Assembly (NCBI RefSeq): GCF_014395425.1
Contig: NZ_CP060711.1
Span: 3,162,001-3,226,000 of the forward strand
Direction: 5' to 3'
From: Thermomonas brevis
GTDB taxonomy: Bacteria > Pseudomonadota > Gammaproteobacteria > Xanthomonadales > Xanthomonadaceae
DNA length: 64,000 nt
Part shown: piece by piece, positions 30,274-37,966 of the stretch
Position numbering within the stretch: position 1 is the stretch's first letter
How the letters are laid out: every line of letters starts with the position of its first letter
The notes under the pieces: model-generated
What the model saw: the letters and a program-made list of their open reading frames with translations, nothing else
Databases searched by the model: none
What the model was told of the DNA's origin: nothing
Translations under genes and position numbers: made by a program

Positions 30274-30939
30274 TCACGTCTGTTCAGGCTTGCGCTGCTG
30301 CCCGTAGTGCTTGAACTTCTCCAGCACCACGGCCATTTCCTCCGGCGGCAGGTTGCGGGTCGGGCCCAGCGTGCGCGCCAGCATGTATTGCCGGGCGAGG
30401 TTCTCCACTTCCTCGGCCAGCGCGTAGGCGTCCGAAAGCGTCTTGCCGGTGGTCACCTGGCCGTGATTCGCCATCAGGCAGGCGCGCAGGCCGCCTTCCA
30501 GCGCGCGCAGCACGTTGTCGGAGAGCTCGCGGGTGCCGAAGGTGGCGTAGCCCGCGCAGGGAATGCGGTCGCCGCCGGCCACCGCGACCATGTAATGGAA
30601 GGCGGGGATGCCTTCGCCCAGGCAGGCCAGCGCGGTGGCATGGGTGGAATGCACGTGCACCACCGCATTGGTGGCGGGGAAGGCGTGCAGGATGTCGCAG
30701 TGGAAGCGCCACTCGCTGGACGGGAGCAACTGGCCGGGCGGGCAGCTGCCGTCGAGCTCCAGATAGACGATGTCCTCCGGCAGCAGGCGGTCGTAGGCGC
30801 GGCCGGTGGGCGTGATCAGCAGGCCTTCGCCCCAGCGCAGGCTGGCGTTGCCGGACTTGTTCAGCGACAGCCCGCTGGCGTTCATCGCCCGGCAGTGGTC
30901 GATCAGCGACTGGCGGGCGGCGCGCTCGTGGTCGTGCAT
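30274..30939 (-). CDS. Class II aldolase (fuculose-phosphate aldolase-like)
   Basis: 221 residues from ATG 30939; a longer frame to 30996 would add a basic leader. Zinc-dependent aldolase/adducin family: NKSGNASLRWGEGLLITPTG near residue 28, SSEWRFH with the catalytic glutamate near 75, VVHVHSTHATAL near 95 with the paired zinc histidines, and MANHGQVTTG near 155 with the third. It lies 57 bases upstream of mtnB in the same direction and is its structural relative. Aldolases of this type cleave methylthioribulose-1-P or deoxyribulose-1-P in the DHAP shunt; that role is a hypothesis, and other sugar phosphates are possible. A strong hairpin (30963-30994) lies upstream. Confidence 0.8.
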   Translation of the reverse strand: MHDHERAARQSLIDHCRAMNASGLSLNKSGNASLRWGEGLLITPTGRAYDRLLPEDIVYLELDGSCPPGQLLPSSEWRFHCDILHAFPATNAVVHVHSTHATALACLGEGIPAFHYMVAVAGGDRIPCAGYATFGTRELSDNVLRALEGGLRACLMANHGQVTTGKTLSDAYALAEEVENLARQYMLARTLGPTRNLPPEEMAVVLEKFKHYGQQRKPEQT

Positions 30940-31000
30940 GGCGGTTCGGAGGAAGAGGCTGGGGCGCCGGCGGCCGCATCGACCGCCGGGCGCCAAGACA

Positions 31001-32425
31001 TCAGGCCCGGCGCAGCTTGCTGTGCCGGTAGCCGTACAGGAAATAGATCAGGAAGCCGAACGCCGTCCACACCAGCATCAGGAACCAGTTGTGCGCGGTC
31101 ATCGTGGACAGCAGCGCGAAGCAGCTCAGGATGCCCGCCGTGCACACCAGCCACGCGGCGCGGATGCGGAACGGGCGCGGCAGGTCGGGCTGGGTGCGGC
31201 GCAGGACCAGCACGCCGGCGCAGACCGCGGCGAAGGCGATCAGCGTGCCCATCGAGGTCAGCTCGCCCAGCACGTCCAGCGGAAACAGCGCCGCCAGCAC
31301 CGCGATGCCGATGCCGGTGATGACCGTGTTGATGTGCGGCGTGCGGTATTCGGGATGGATGCGGGTGAACACCGGCGGCAGCAGGCCGTCCTTCGCCATG
31401 ATCATGAAGATGCGCGGCTGGCCGATGATCATCACCAGCACTACCGAGGACAGGCCGATCAGCGCGCCGATCTCGACGATCACGCGCAGCCAGCCGAGCT
31501 GCGGATGCGCCGCCACCGCGGTCACCACCGGTTCGTCGGTGCCGAGCTGGGTGTACGGCACCAGCCCGGTCATCACCGCCGCCATCGCGATGTACAGCAC
31601 GGTGCAGATCGCCAGCGAAAGCAGCATGCCGATCGGCAGGTCGCGCTGCGGCTTGTGCGATTCCTGCGCCGCCACCGACACCGCCTCGAAGCCGATGTAG
31701 GCGAAGAACACCAGCGCCGCGCCGCGCAGCACGCCTTCGAAGCCGTACTTGCCCGGACCGACGTTGGCCGGGATGAAGGGCTCCCAGTTGGCCGGATCGA
31801 CGTATTTCCAGCCGGCGAAGATCACCAGCAGGATCAGGCCGGTCTTCAGCGCCACCATCACCGTGTTCATCGCCGACGACTTGCGGATGCCGACGTAGCA
31901 CAGCCAGGTCAGCAGCAGCACGATGCCCGCCGCCGGCAGGTTGGCGATGGCGCCGGTCGGCTGCAGCTTGGCGTCCAGCGGGGCGCTGACCAGCGCGGTT
32001 GGCAGATGGATGCCGAAGTGGTCGAGCAGGCTGAGGAAGTAGCCGGTCCAGCTGACCGCCACGGCCGAGGCCGAGACGCCGTATTCCAGCACCAGCATCC
32101 AGCCGATGAACCACGCGGCCAGTTCGCCGAGGGTGGCGTAGGTATAGGTGTAGGCGCTGCCCGACACCGGCACCATCGCCGCGAACTCGGCGTAGGCCAG
32201 CGCGCAGAAGGTGCAGCAGATGGCGGCCAGCACGAACGACAGCATGATCGCCGGGCCGGCGTGGTCGGCCGCGGCCTGGCCGGTGATGACGAAGATGCCG
32301 CCGCCGATCACCGCGCCGATGCCCAGCGCGGTCAGCCCCCACGGGCCGAGCGCGCGTTGCAGGCTCAGGCCCTGCGCGTCGGCGTGGCTGGCGTGGGGAT
32401 GCTTGGTGGCGAACAGTTGTTTCAT
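31001..32425 (-). CDS. APC-family amino acid permease (CAT type), copy 1
   Basis: 474 residues, about 12-13 membrane helices. Amino acid-polyamine-organocation permease of the cationic amino acid transporter subgroup: GIGAVIGGGIFVITG near residue 35 (unwound helix 1) and FFAYIGFEAVSVAAQE near 240. About half of its residues match the adjacent permease copy by eye. Substrate not deducible; neutral or cationic amino acids are usual. Located between the aldolase and its paralogue, all on the minus strand. Confidence 0.9.
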   Translation of the reverse strand: MKQLFATKHPHASHADAQGLSLQRALGPWGLTALGIGAVIGGGIFVITGQAAADHAGPAIMLSFVLAAICCTFCALAYAEFAAMVPVSGSAYTYTYATLGELAAWFIGWMLVLEYGVSASAVAVSWTGYFLSLLDHFGIHLPTALVSAPLDAKLQPTGAIANLPAAGIVLLLTWLCYVGIRKSSAMNTVMVALKTGLILLVIFAGWKYVDPANWEPFIPANVGPGKYGFEGVLRGAALVFFAYIGFEAVSVAAQESHKPQRDLPIGMLLSLAICTVLYIAMAAVMTGLVPYTQLGTDEPVVTAVAAHPQLGWLRVIVEIGALIGLSSVVLVMIIGQPRIFMIMAKDGLLPPVFTRIHPEYRTPHINTVITGIGIAVLAALFPLDVLGELTSMGTLIAFAAVCAGVLVLRRTQPDLPRPFRIRAAWLVCTAGILSCFALLSTMTAHNWFLMLVWTAFGFLIYFLYGYRHSKLRRA

Positions 32426-32460
32426 GTCGTGCGTCCGGAAAATGGGGCGTCCCGAATGCA

Positions 32461-32486
32461 GAAGGCCGGCGACGAGGCCGGCCTTC
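32461..32486. terminator. Stem-loop between the two permease genes
   Basis: A perfect 9-base-pair stem GAAGGCCGG/CCGGCCTTC with an 8-base loop, 14 bases after the stop of the upstream permease (minus strand). There is no T-run, so termination strength is uncertain. Confidence 0.45.
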
Positions 32487-32500
32487 CTGCATGCGTGCGG

Positions 32501-34015
32501 TTACTGTGCGGCTTCGCGTGCCAGGTGGCTGCGCTTGTAGCCGTAGACCCGGTACAGGATCAGGCCGAGCACCGCCCACGCCGCGAACACCAGCTTCGCG
32601 GTCATGCTGAGGTTCACGAACAGCAGCAGGCAGCCGGCCACGGCCAGCGGGCACACGATCCACGCCAGCGGGGTGCGGAACGGACGCGGGCGGTCGGGCT
32701 GGGTCTTGCGCAGCACCAGCACGCCGATGGACACCATCGCGAACGCCAGCAGCGTGCCGGAGTTGGAGGTGTCGGCCAGCTTGCCGACCGGGAACAGCGC
32801 GGCGCAGATCGACACCACGATGCCGGTCAGATAGGTGATCACGTGCGGGGTGTGGAAGCGCGAATGGACCTTCGACAGCGCTTCCGGCAACAGGCCGTCG
32901 CGCGACATCGTGAAGAACACGCGGGTCTGGCCGAACATCATCATCAGGATGACCGAAGGCAGCGCGACGACCGCGGCCAGCGCGATCAGGTTGCCGATCT
33001 TCGGGAAGCCCAGCACGCGGATCACGTGGGCCAGCGGCTCGTTGCTGCACACCAGCGCCTGCGCGTTCTCCGGCAGCGCGCAGGCGGCGGCCATGGCCGG
33101 CGTGCCCGGGTCGAGCACGGTGCCGGCGGCGTCCATCAGCGGCTGCGCGCCGACCGAACCGGCCGCGCCGTAGCCGACCAGCAGGTAGAAGATCGTGCAC
33201 ACGGCCAGCGCGCCGATCAGGCCGATCGGGATGTTGCGGTTCGGGTTCTTGGTTTCCTCGGCGGCGGTGGAGACCGCGTCGAAGCCGACGTAGGCGAAGA
33301 AGATCGAGGCCGCCGCGCCGAGCACGCCGACGCCGCCGGTGGGGTTGCCCCAGCCGACCGGCATGAACGGGGTGAGATTGGTGCTCTGCACCGCCGGCAG
33401 GGCCAGCGCGATGAAGGCCACCAGGGCGACGATCTTGATCGCCACCAGCACCGCGTTGACGCGCGCGCTCTTGGAGGTGCCGATCACCAGCAGCCAGGTG
33501 ACGCCGATGCCGATCAGGAAGGCCAGTAGGTTGAAGCCGCCGCCGGAGAAGTAGCCGGTCTGCAGCCAGGCCGGCAGCGACAGCGTGCCGGGTTCGACCA
33601 GTCCGAACACGCCGCTGTTGAGCAGGCCGTTGACGTAGCCCGACCAGCCCACGCACACGGCGGTCGCGCCGATCGCGTATTCCAGTACCAGCGCCCAGCC
33701 GACCACCCAGGCCAGCACCTCGCCGAACACGCCGTAGCTGTAGGTGTAGGCCGAGCCCGACACCGGGATCATCGAGGCGATTTCCGAATACGCCAGCGCC
33801 GCCAGGCCGCACACCACGGCCGCGATCACGAAGGCGAGCATCATCGCCGGGCCGGACTTCTGCGCCGCTTCCGCGGTCAGCACGAAGATGCCGGTGCCGA
33901 TCACCGCACCGATGCCCAGCAGGGTCAGCTGGATTGGCCCGAGTTGGCGCTTCAACGATTTCTTTTCAGCGGTTTCAAGAATCTTGTCGAGCGGTTTGAC
34001 GCGCCAAAAAAGCAT
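32501..34015 (-). CDS. APC-family amino acid permease (CAT type), copy 2
   Basis: 504 residues from ATG 34015 (MLFWRVKPLDKILE); an upstream start at 34102 would add 29 basic residues. Twelve or more helices, with GIGAVIGTGIFVLTAEAA near residue 42, SGSAYTYSYGVFGEVLAW near 98, and IFFAYVGFDAVSTAAEE near 240. It is a tandem paralogue of the downstream permease and carries an insert between helices 7 and 8 (PLMDAAGTVLDPGTPAMAAA onward). Substrate unknown. Shares a 150-base divergent promoter region with the Nudix gene. Confidence 0.9.
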   Translation of the reverse strand: MLFWRVKPLDKILETAEKKSLKRQLGPIQLTLLGIGAVIGTGIFVLTAEAAQKSGPAMMLAFVIAAVVCGLAALAYSEIASMIPVSGSAYTYSYGVFGEVLAWVVGWALVLEYAIGATAVCVGWSGYVNGLLNSGVFGLVEPGTLSLPAWLQTGYFSGGGFNLLAFLIGIGVTWLLVIGTSKSARVNAVLVAIKIVALVAFIALALPAVQSTNLTPFMPVGWGNPTGGVGVLGAAASIFFAYVGFDAVSTAAEETKNPNRNIPIGLIGALAVCTIFYLLVGYGAAGSVGAQPLMDAAGTVLDPGTPAMAAACALPENAQALVCSNEPLAHVIRVLGFPKIGNLIALAAVVALPSVILMMMFGQTRVFFTMSRDGLLPEALSKVHSRFHTPHVITYLTGIVVSICAALFPVGKLADTSNSGTLLAFAMVSIGVLVLRKTQPDRPRPFRTPLAWIVCPLAVAGCLLLFVNLSMTAKLVFAAWAVLGLILYRVYGYKRSHLAREAAQ

Positions 34016-34165
34016 CGAAGTATCCCCATTGAAGACGGTCGGGCCGCGACGGCGGGCGGCGCGGGCGGTGCCGAACCTTACCTTGTTGCGATTTGGTTTC
34101 ACAAGCGCCGCGGGTCACGGCGGGGGATAATGCGGCCCATTCATGTTCAAGCGGAGGAATTGCGC

Positions 34166-34732
34166 ATGCAGGCAGGTCTGGACGCCGCGTTGCTGGACTA
34201 CGCCCGCCGCCGGCCGGAGGAGTCGGAGGCGGTGGCGCTGTTCCGCGAACTGCTGGCCGACGCCGAGGATCCGTTCCGGCGCGAGCGCCTGGCCGGTCAC
34301 TTCACCGCGTCGAGCTGGCTGGTGGATCGCGGCGGCGAACGCGCGCTGCTGACCCACCATCGCAAGCTGGGCCTGTGGCTGCAGCTGGGCGGGCATGCCG
34401 ACGGCCAGCGCGAATTGTATCTGGCGGCGCTGCGCGAGGCGGAGGAGGAATCCGGGCTGACCGGGCTGCGCGTCGACGAGGCGATCTTCGACGTGGATCG
34501 CCACTGGATTCCCGAACACAAGGCGGTGCCCGCGCACTGGCATTACGATGTGCGCTACGTGGTGCACGCGGGCGAGAACGAGGCCTACACTGTCAGCGAG
34601 GAATCGCTGGACCTGGCCTGGCGGCGCATCGACGAACTGGCGGCCGATCCGGCGACGGACGCGTCGGTGCGGCGGATGGCGCGGAAGTGGCTGGCGAAGG
34701 GCGAAGGGCGAGGAGTGAGCGGAGAGGAGTGA
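34166..34732 (+). CDS. Nudix hydrolase
   Basis: 188 residues from ATG 34166, with a perfect GGAGGAA seven bases upstream that decides the start. The Nudix box is GGHADGQRELYLAALREAEEESGL spread over about 74-97: the REAEEESGL half is canonical, while the first conserved glutamate is shifted by one (R-E instead of E). The domain continues with a HWHYDVRYVV segment. Substrate not deducible; a GATAAT -10-like box sits 35 bases upstream. The last six residues (GVSGEE) and the stop are encoded by the left arm of a perfect inverted repeat. Confidence 0.85.
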   Translation: MQAGLDAALLDYARRRPEESEAVALFRELLADAEDPFRRERLAGHFTASSWLVDRGGERALLTHHRKLGLWLQLGGHADGQRELYLAALREAEEESGLTGLRVDEAIFDVDRHWIPEHKAVPAHWHYDVRYVVHAGENEAYTVSEESLDLAWRRIDELAADPATDASVRRMARKWLAKGEGRGVSGEE

Positions 34733-34795
34733 GGAGTGAAAACAGGCGAAGAGCGGCTTTCACTCACCCCTCACTCCTCTCCGCTCACTCCTCGC
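34708..34795. repeat. Perfect 25-base inverted repeat between Nudix and serA
   Basis: Left arm 34708-34732 (begins GCGAGGAGTGAGCGG) and right arm 34771-34795 (ends CACTCCTCGC) are exact reverse complements, with a 38-base spacer that holds further GAGTGA/TCACTC pieces. The left arm supplies the C-terminus and stop of the Nudix gene; the right arm ends 1 base before the serA stop. Homologous to 667-770. Confidence 0.88.
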
Positions 34796-34796
34796 T

Positions 34797-36038
34797 TCAA
34801 TAAAGCACGCGCGTCCGCAGCGTCCCCGGAATCGCCGCCAGCTCGTCCTTCAGCGCGTTCGCCTGCGCCTCGTCGGCGCTGACGTCGATCACCACGTAGC
34901 CCACCTTCGGGTCGGTGCGCAAAAACTGGCCGTCGATGTTCAGCGCGTGGCGGCTGAAGGTCTCGTTGATTTTTGACAGCACGCCCGGCACGTTGCGGTG
35001 GATATGCAGCAGGCGCAGGCTGCCCTCGTGCTCGGGCAGCGTCACTTCCGGGAAGTTGACCGCCGACAGCGTGCTGCCGTTGTCGCTGTAGCGCACCAGC
35101 TTGGCCGCCACTTCCACGCCGATGTTGTCCTGCGCTTCCAGCGTGCTGCCGCCGATGTGCGGGGTGAGGATCACGTTGTCGCGGCCGCGCAGCGGCGACA
35201 GGAATTCGTCGCCGTTGGCCTTGGGTTCGACCGGGAACACATCCACCGCCGCGCCGCCGACGTGGCCGGCGTCCAGCGCCGCCGCCAGCGCGTCGATATC
35301 GACCACGGTGCCGCGCGAGGCGTTGATGAGATGCGCGCCGCGCTTCATCGCCGCGATCTGCGCCGCGCCGAACATGTTCTTCGTTGCCGGCGTTTCCGGC
35401 ACGTGCAGGGTCACCACGTCGGCGCGCGCCAGCAGGTCGTTCAGCCCGGACGCGGCGCGCGCGTTGCCGAGCGAGAGCTTGGTTTCGATGTCGTGGAAGA
35501 CCACGCGCATGCCCAGCGCCTCGGCCAGCACGCCCACCTGGGTGCCGATGTGGCCGTAGCCGATGATGCCCAGCGTCTTGCCGCGCACCTCGTGGCTGCC
35601 GGTAGCCGCCTTCGACCAGCCGCCGCGGTGGCATTCGGCGTTCTTCTGCGGGATGCCGCGCATCAGCATCACCGCCTGCGCCACCACCAGTTCGGCGACG
35701 CTGCGGGTGTTGGAGTAGGGCGCGTTGAACACCGGGATGCCGGCGACCTCGGCGGCGTCCAGGTCCACCTGGTTGGTGCCGATGCAGAAGCAGCCGATCG
35801 CGACCAGCCGCTTGGCCTCGGCCAGCACCTCGGCGGTGAGCTGGGTGCGCGAGCGCAGGCCGACGATGTGCGCCTCGGCGATGCGCGCCTTCAGCTCGTC
35901 CTCCGGCAGCGCCTTGGCGTGGTAGTCGATCTGGCTGTAGCCGGCGGCCTTGAAGGTGTCGACCGCGGTCTGGCTGACGCCCTCCAGCAGCAGCACGCGG
36001 ATGTCCTGCTTCGGGAACGAGGTCTTCTTGGGCGACAT
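34797..36038 (-). CDS. serA: D-3-phosphoglycerate dehydrogenase
   Basis: 413 residues, the E. coli-type length. Oxidises 3-phosphoglycerate to phosphohydroxypyruvate, first step of serine synthesis; such enzymes can also reduce 2-ketoglutarate to D-2-hydroxyglutarate. NAD-binding GIIGYGHIGTQVGVLAEALG near residue 155. Catalytic Arg in NASRGTVVD (near 241), Glu in FPVEP (near 268) and His in LTPHIGGSTLEAQ (near 293). A C-terminal ACT domain (about 338-413) is the serine feedback site. Divergent from the D-2-hydroxyglutarate dehydrogenase gene with a 169-base gap that contains a TATAGT -10-like box at 36074-36079. Confidence 0.95.
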   Translation of the reverse strand: MSPKKTSFPKQDIRVLLLEGVSQTAVDTFKAAGYSQIDYHAKALPEDELKARIAEAHIVGLRSRTQLTAEVLAEAKRLVAIGCFCIGTNQVDLDAAEVAGIPVFNAPYSNTRSVAELVVAQAVMLMRGIPQKNAECHRGGWSKAATGSHEVRGKTLGIIGYGHIGTQVGVLAEALGMRVVFHDIETKLSLGNARAASGLNDLLARADVVTLHVPETPATKNMFGAAQIAAMKRGAHLINASRGTVVDIDALAAALDAGHVGGAAVDVFPVEPKANGDEFLSPLRGRDNVILTPHIGGSTLEAQDNIGVEVAAKLVRYSDNGSTLSAVNFPEVTLPEHEGSLRLLHIHRNVPGVLSKINETFSRHALNIDGQFLRTDPKVGYVVIDVSADEAQANALKDELAAIPGTLRTRVLY

Positions 36039-36207
36039 GCGGGTGGGCGTCCGGCGGGGATGGAGAAGAACCGACTATAGCCAGAACGAAGGCGATTTTG
36101 TTGCGCTGCGTCATGCTATTTTCGGGGCGCGACATGCCCCGCCGGCTGTTGCGGACGAAACCGTGTCCGCGACGCCCATCGCGCCTCCGCCACCAAGCCC
36201 CGACGCC

Positions 36208-37593
36208 ATGCCCGACACCCGCCTCGATTCCCTCCGCGCCGCGCTGCCCGGACTGCGCCTGCTCACCGATCCCGCCGAGCTGGAGCACTACGGCCGCGAC
36301 TGGACGCGCCGCTGGACGCCCGCGCCGCTGGCGATCGCGCTGCCGGACAGCGTCGAGGACGTGCAGGCGATCGTGCGCTGGGCGAACGCGAACGGCGTGG
36401 CCATCGTGCCATCGGGCGGGCGCACAGGGCTGTCGGGCGGCGCGGTGGCTGCCGACGGCGAGCTGGTGGTCAGCCTCGAACGCATGAACAAGGTGCTGGG
36501 CTTCGATGCGGTGGACCGCACCCTGACCGTGCAGGCCGGCATCCCGCTGCAACTGGCGCAGGAGGCGGCGCGCGAACGCGGCCTGCAATACCCGGTCGAT
36601 TTCGCCGCGCGCGGCTCGTGCAGCATCGGCGGCAACATCGCCACCAACGCCGGCGGCATCCGCGTGGTGCGCTACGGCAATACCCGCGAATGGATCGTCG
36701 GCCTGAAGCTGGTCACCGGCGGCGGCGAACTGCTGGAGCTGGGCCGCGCGCTGGTCAAGAACTCCAGCGGCTACGACCTGCGCCACCTCGCCATCGCCTC
36801 GGAAGGCACGCTGGGCATCGTGGTTGAGGCGACGCTGCGCCTCGCCGATCCGCCGCCGCCGACCAACGTGATGCTGCTGGCGCTGCCGTCGTTCGAGGCG
36901 CTGATGCGGGTGTTCGCGGCGTTCCGCTCGCGGCTGCAATTGCAGGCGTTCGAGTTCCTCACCGACGTGGCGCTCAGGCACGTGCTGGCGCACGGCGCGC
37001 AGGCGCCATTCGACGAGGTGCATCCGTTCTACGTCGTCACCGAGTTCGCCAGCGATGAAGCCAGCGAAGCCGAGGCGCTGGCCGCATTCGAGCAATGCGT
37101 GAACGACGGGCTGGTCAGCGACGGCGTCATCAGCGCCAGCGAAGCGCAGGCGGCGCAGCTGTGGCGGCTGCGCGAGGGCATCACCGAAAGCCTGGCGAAG
37201 TACGTGCCGTACAAGAATGACGTGTCGGTGCGGGTGTCGGCGATGCCGGCTTTCCTCGCCGAGACGCAGGCGCTGCTGGGCCGCGAATACCCGCAGTTCG
37301 AGGTGGTCTGGTTCGGCCACATCGGCGACGGCAACCTGCACATCAACATCCTGAAACCGGATGCCGTGGCGCAGGCGGACTTCGTGGCCGACTGCGAGCG
37401 CGTGACCAAGCTGCTGGCCGAAGTCCTGCAACGCCACGGCGGCAGCATTTCCGCCGAGCACGGCATCGGGTTGGTGAAGAAGCCGTATCTGTGGTGTACG
37501 CGCAGCGCGGCGGAAATCGCGGCGATGCGTGGGATCAAGGCGGCGCTGGACCCGAACGGGATCATGAATCCCGGCAAGCTGTTCGACGCGTAA
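36208..37593 (+). CDS. FAD-binding oxidase, probable D-2-hydroxyglutarate dehydrogenase
   Basis: 461 residues from ATG 36208. VAO/PCMH-type flavoprotein: FAD_binding_4 (about 38-180; VPSGGRTGLSGGAVAADGE, SCSIGGNIATNAGG) and FAD-oxidase C domain (about 215-460; WFGHIGDGNLHINIL, SAEHGIGLVKKPYL, MNPGKLFD). The family includes D-lactate, glycolate and D-2-hydroxyglutarate dehydrogenases. The divergent neighbour serA favours D-2-hydroxyglutarate, because in Pseudomonas the two enzymes are coupled: one recycles the D-2-hydroxyglutarate that SerA makes. Electrons would go to ETF or quinone. The assignment is contextual. Confidence 0.82.
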   Translation: MPDTRLDSLRAALPGLRLLTDPAELEHYGRDWTRRWTPAPLAIALPDSVEDVQAIVRWANANGVAIVPSGGRTGLSGGAVAADGELVVSLERMNKVLGFDAVDRTLTVQAGIPLQLAQEAARERGLQYPVDFAARGSCSIGGNIATNAGGIRVVRYGNTREWIVGLKLVTGGGELLELGRALVKNSSGYDLRHLAIASEGTLGIVVEATLRLADPPPPTNVMLLALPSFEALMRVFAAFRSRLQLQAFEFLTDVALRHVLAHGAQAPFDEVHPFYVVTEFASDEASEAEALAAFEQCVNDGLVSDGVISASEAQAAQLWRLREGITESLAKYVPYKNDVSVRVSAMPAFLAETQALLGREYPQFEVVWFGHIGDGNLHINILKPDAVAQADFVADCERVTKLLAEVLQRHGGSISAEHGIGLVKKPYLWCTRSAAEIAAMRGIKAALDPNGIMNPGKLFDA

Positions 37594-37678
37594 GCGGTGC
37601 CATGCGCGGCGATCGCGTTTAGTCTTGCGCTCCTGCATGCATGAATCCGCCCGCATGAACCCGTCCGGAGAGATCGCC

Positions 37679-37966
37679 ATGACGAAATCCTTCCTGATCG
37701 CCGCGCTGCTGCTCGCGGCCACGCCGGCCGTCGCCAGCAGCTTCGGCTCCAGCGCGTCGTCGGCCGGTTCGGCCACGTCGGCCAGCACCTCCGGCGACGA
37801 CAAGGTGGTGCTGCAGGCGCGCGCGGACGCGGCCAGCTTCGTCGCCAGCGACGGACGCATCCGCGGCGCGCGGCTGGAAGCGGCGCTGCGGCTGCTGCGC
37901 GAGCGTCGTGCCGATGCCCGTGCGGCCAGCGACATGCAGCTGGCGCAGGCGATCCTGGCACGGTGA
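37679..37966 (+). CDS. DUF2388-family secreted small protein
   Basis: 95 residues from ATG 37679, with GGAGAG upstream; several upstream ATGs in frame lack a ribosome site and would spoil the signal peptide. Signal peptide MTKSFLIAALLLAATPAVAS, then a Ser/Gly-rich stretch, then DDKVVLQARADAASFVASDG and RIRGARLEAALRLLRE, a pattern I recognise as DUF2388. Function unknown; periplasmic. The stop overlaps the start of the DUF4105 gene, so the two are coupled. Confidence 0.78.
   Translation: MTKSFLIAALLLAATPAVASSFGSSASSAGSATSASTSGDDKVVLQARADAASFVASDGRIRGARLEAALRLLRERRADARAASDMQLAQAILAR

Noticed and set aside
30903..33812. Long minus-strand frame across both permeases
   Set aside because: It is out of frame with the permeases, which have clear membrane helices and family motifs in their own frames.
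36208..37593. Glycolate oxidase GlcD
   Set aside because: glcE and glcF are absent, and the divergent serA points to D-2-hydroxyglutarate, although D-lactate cannot be excluded.
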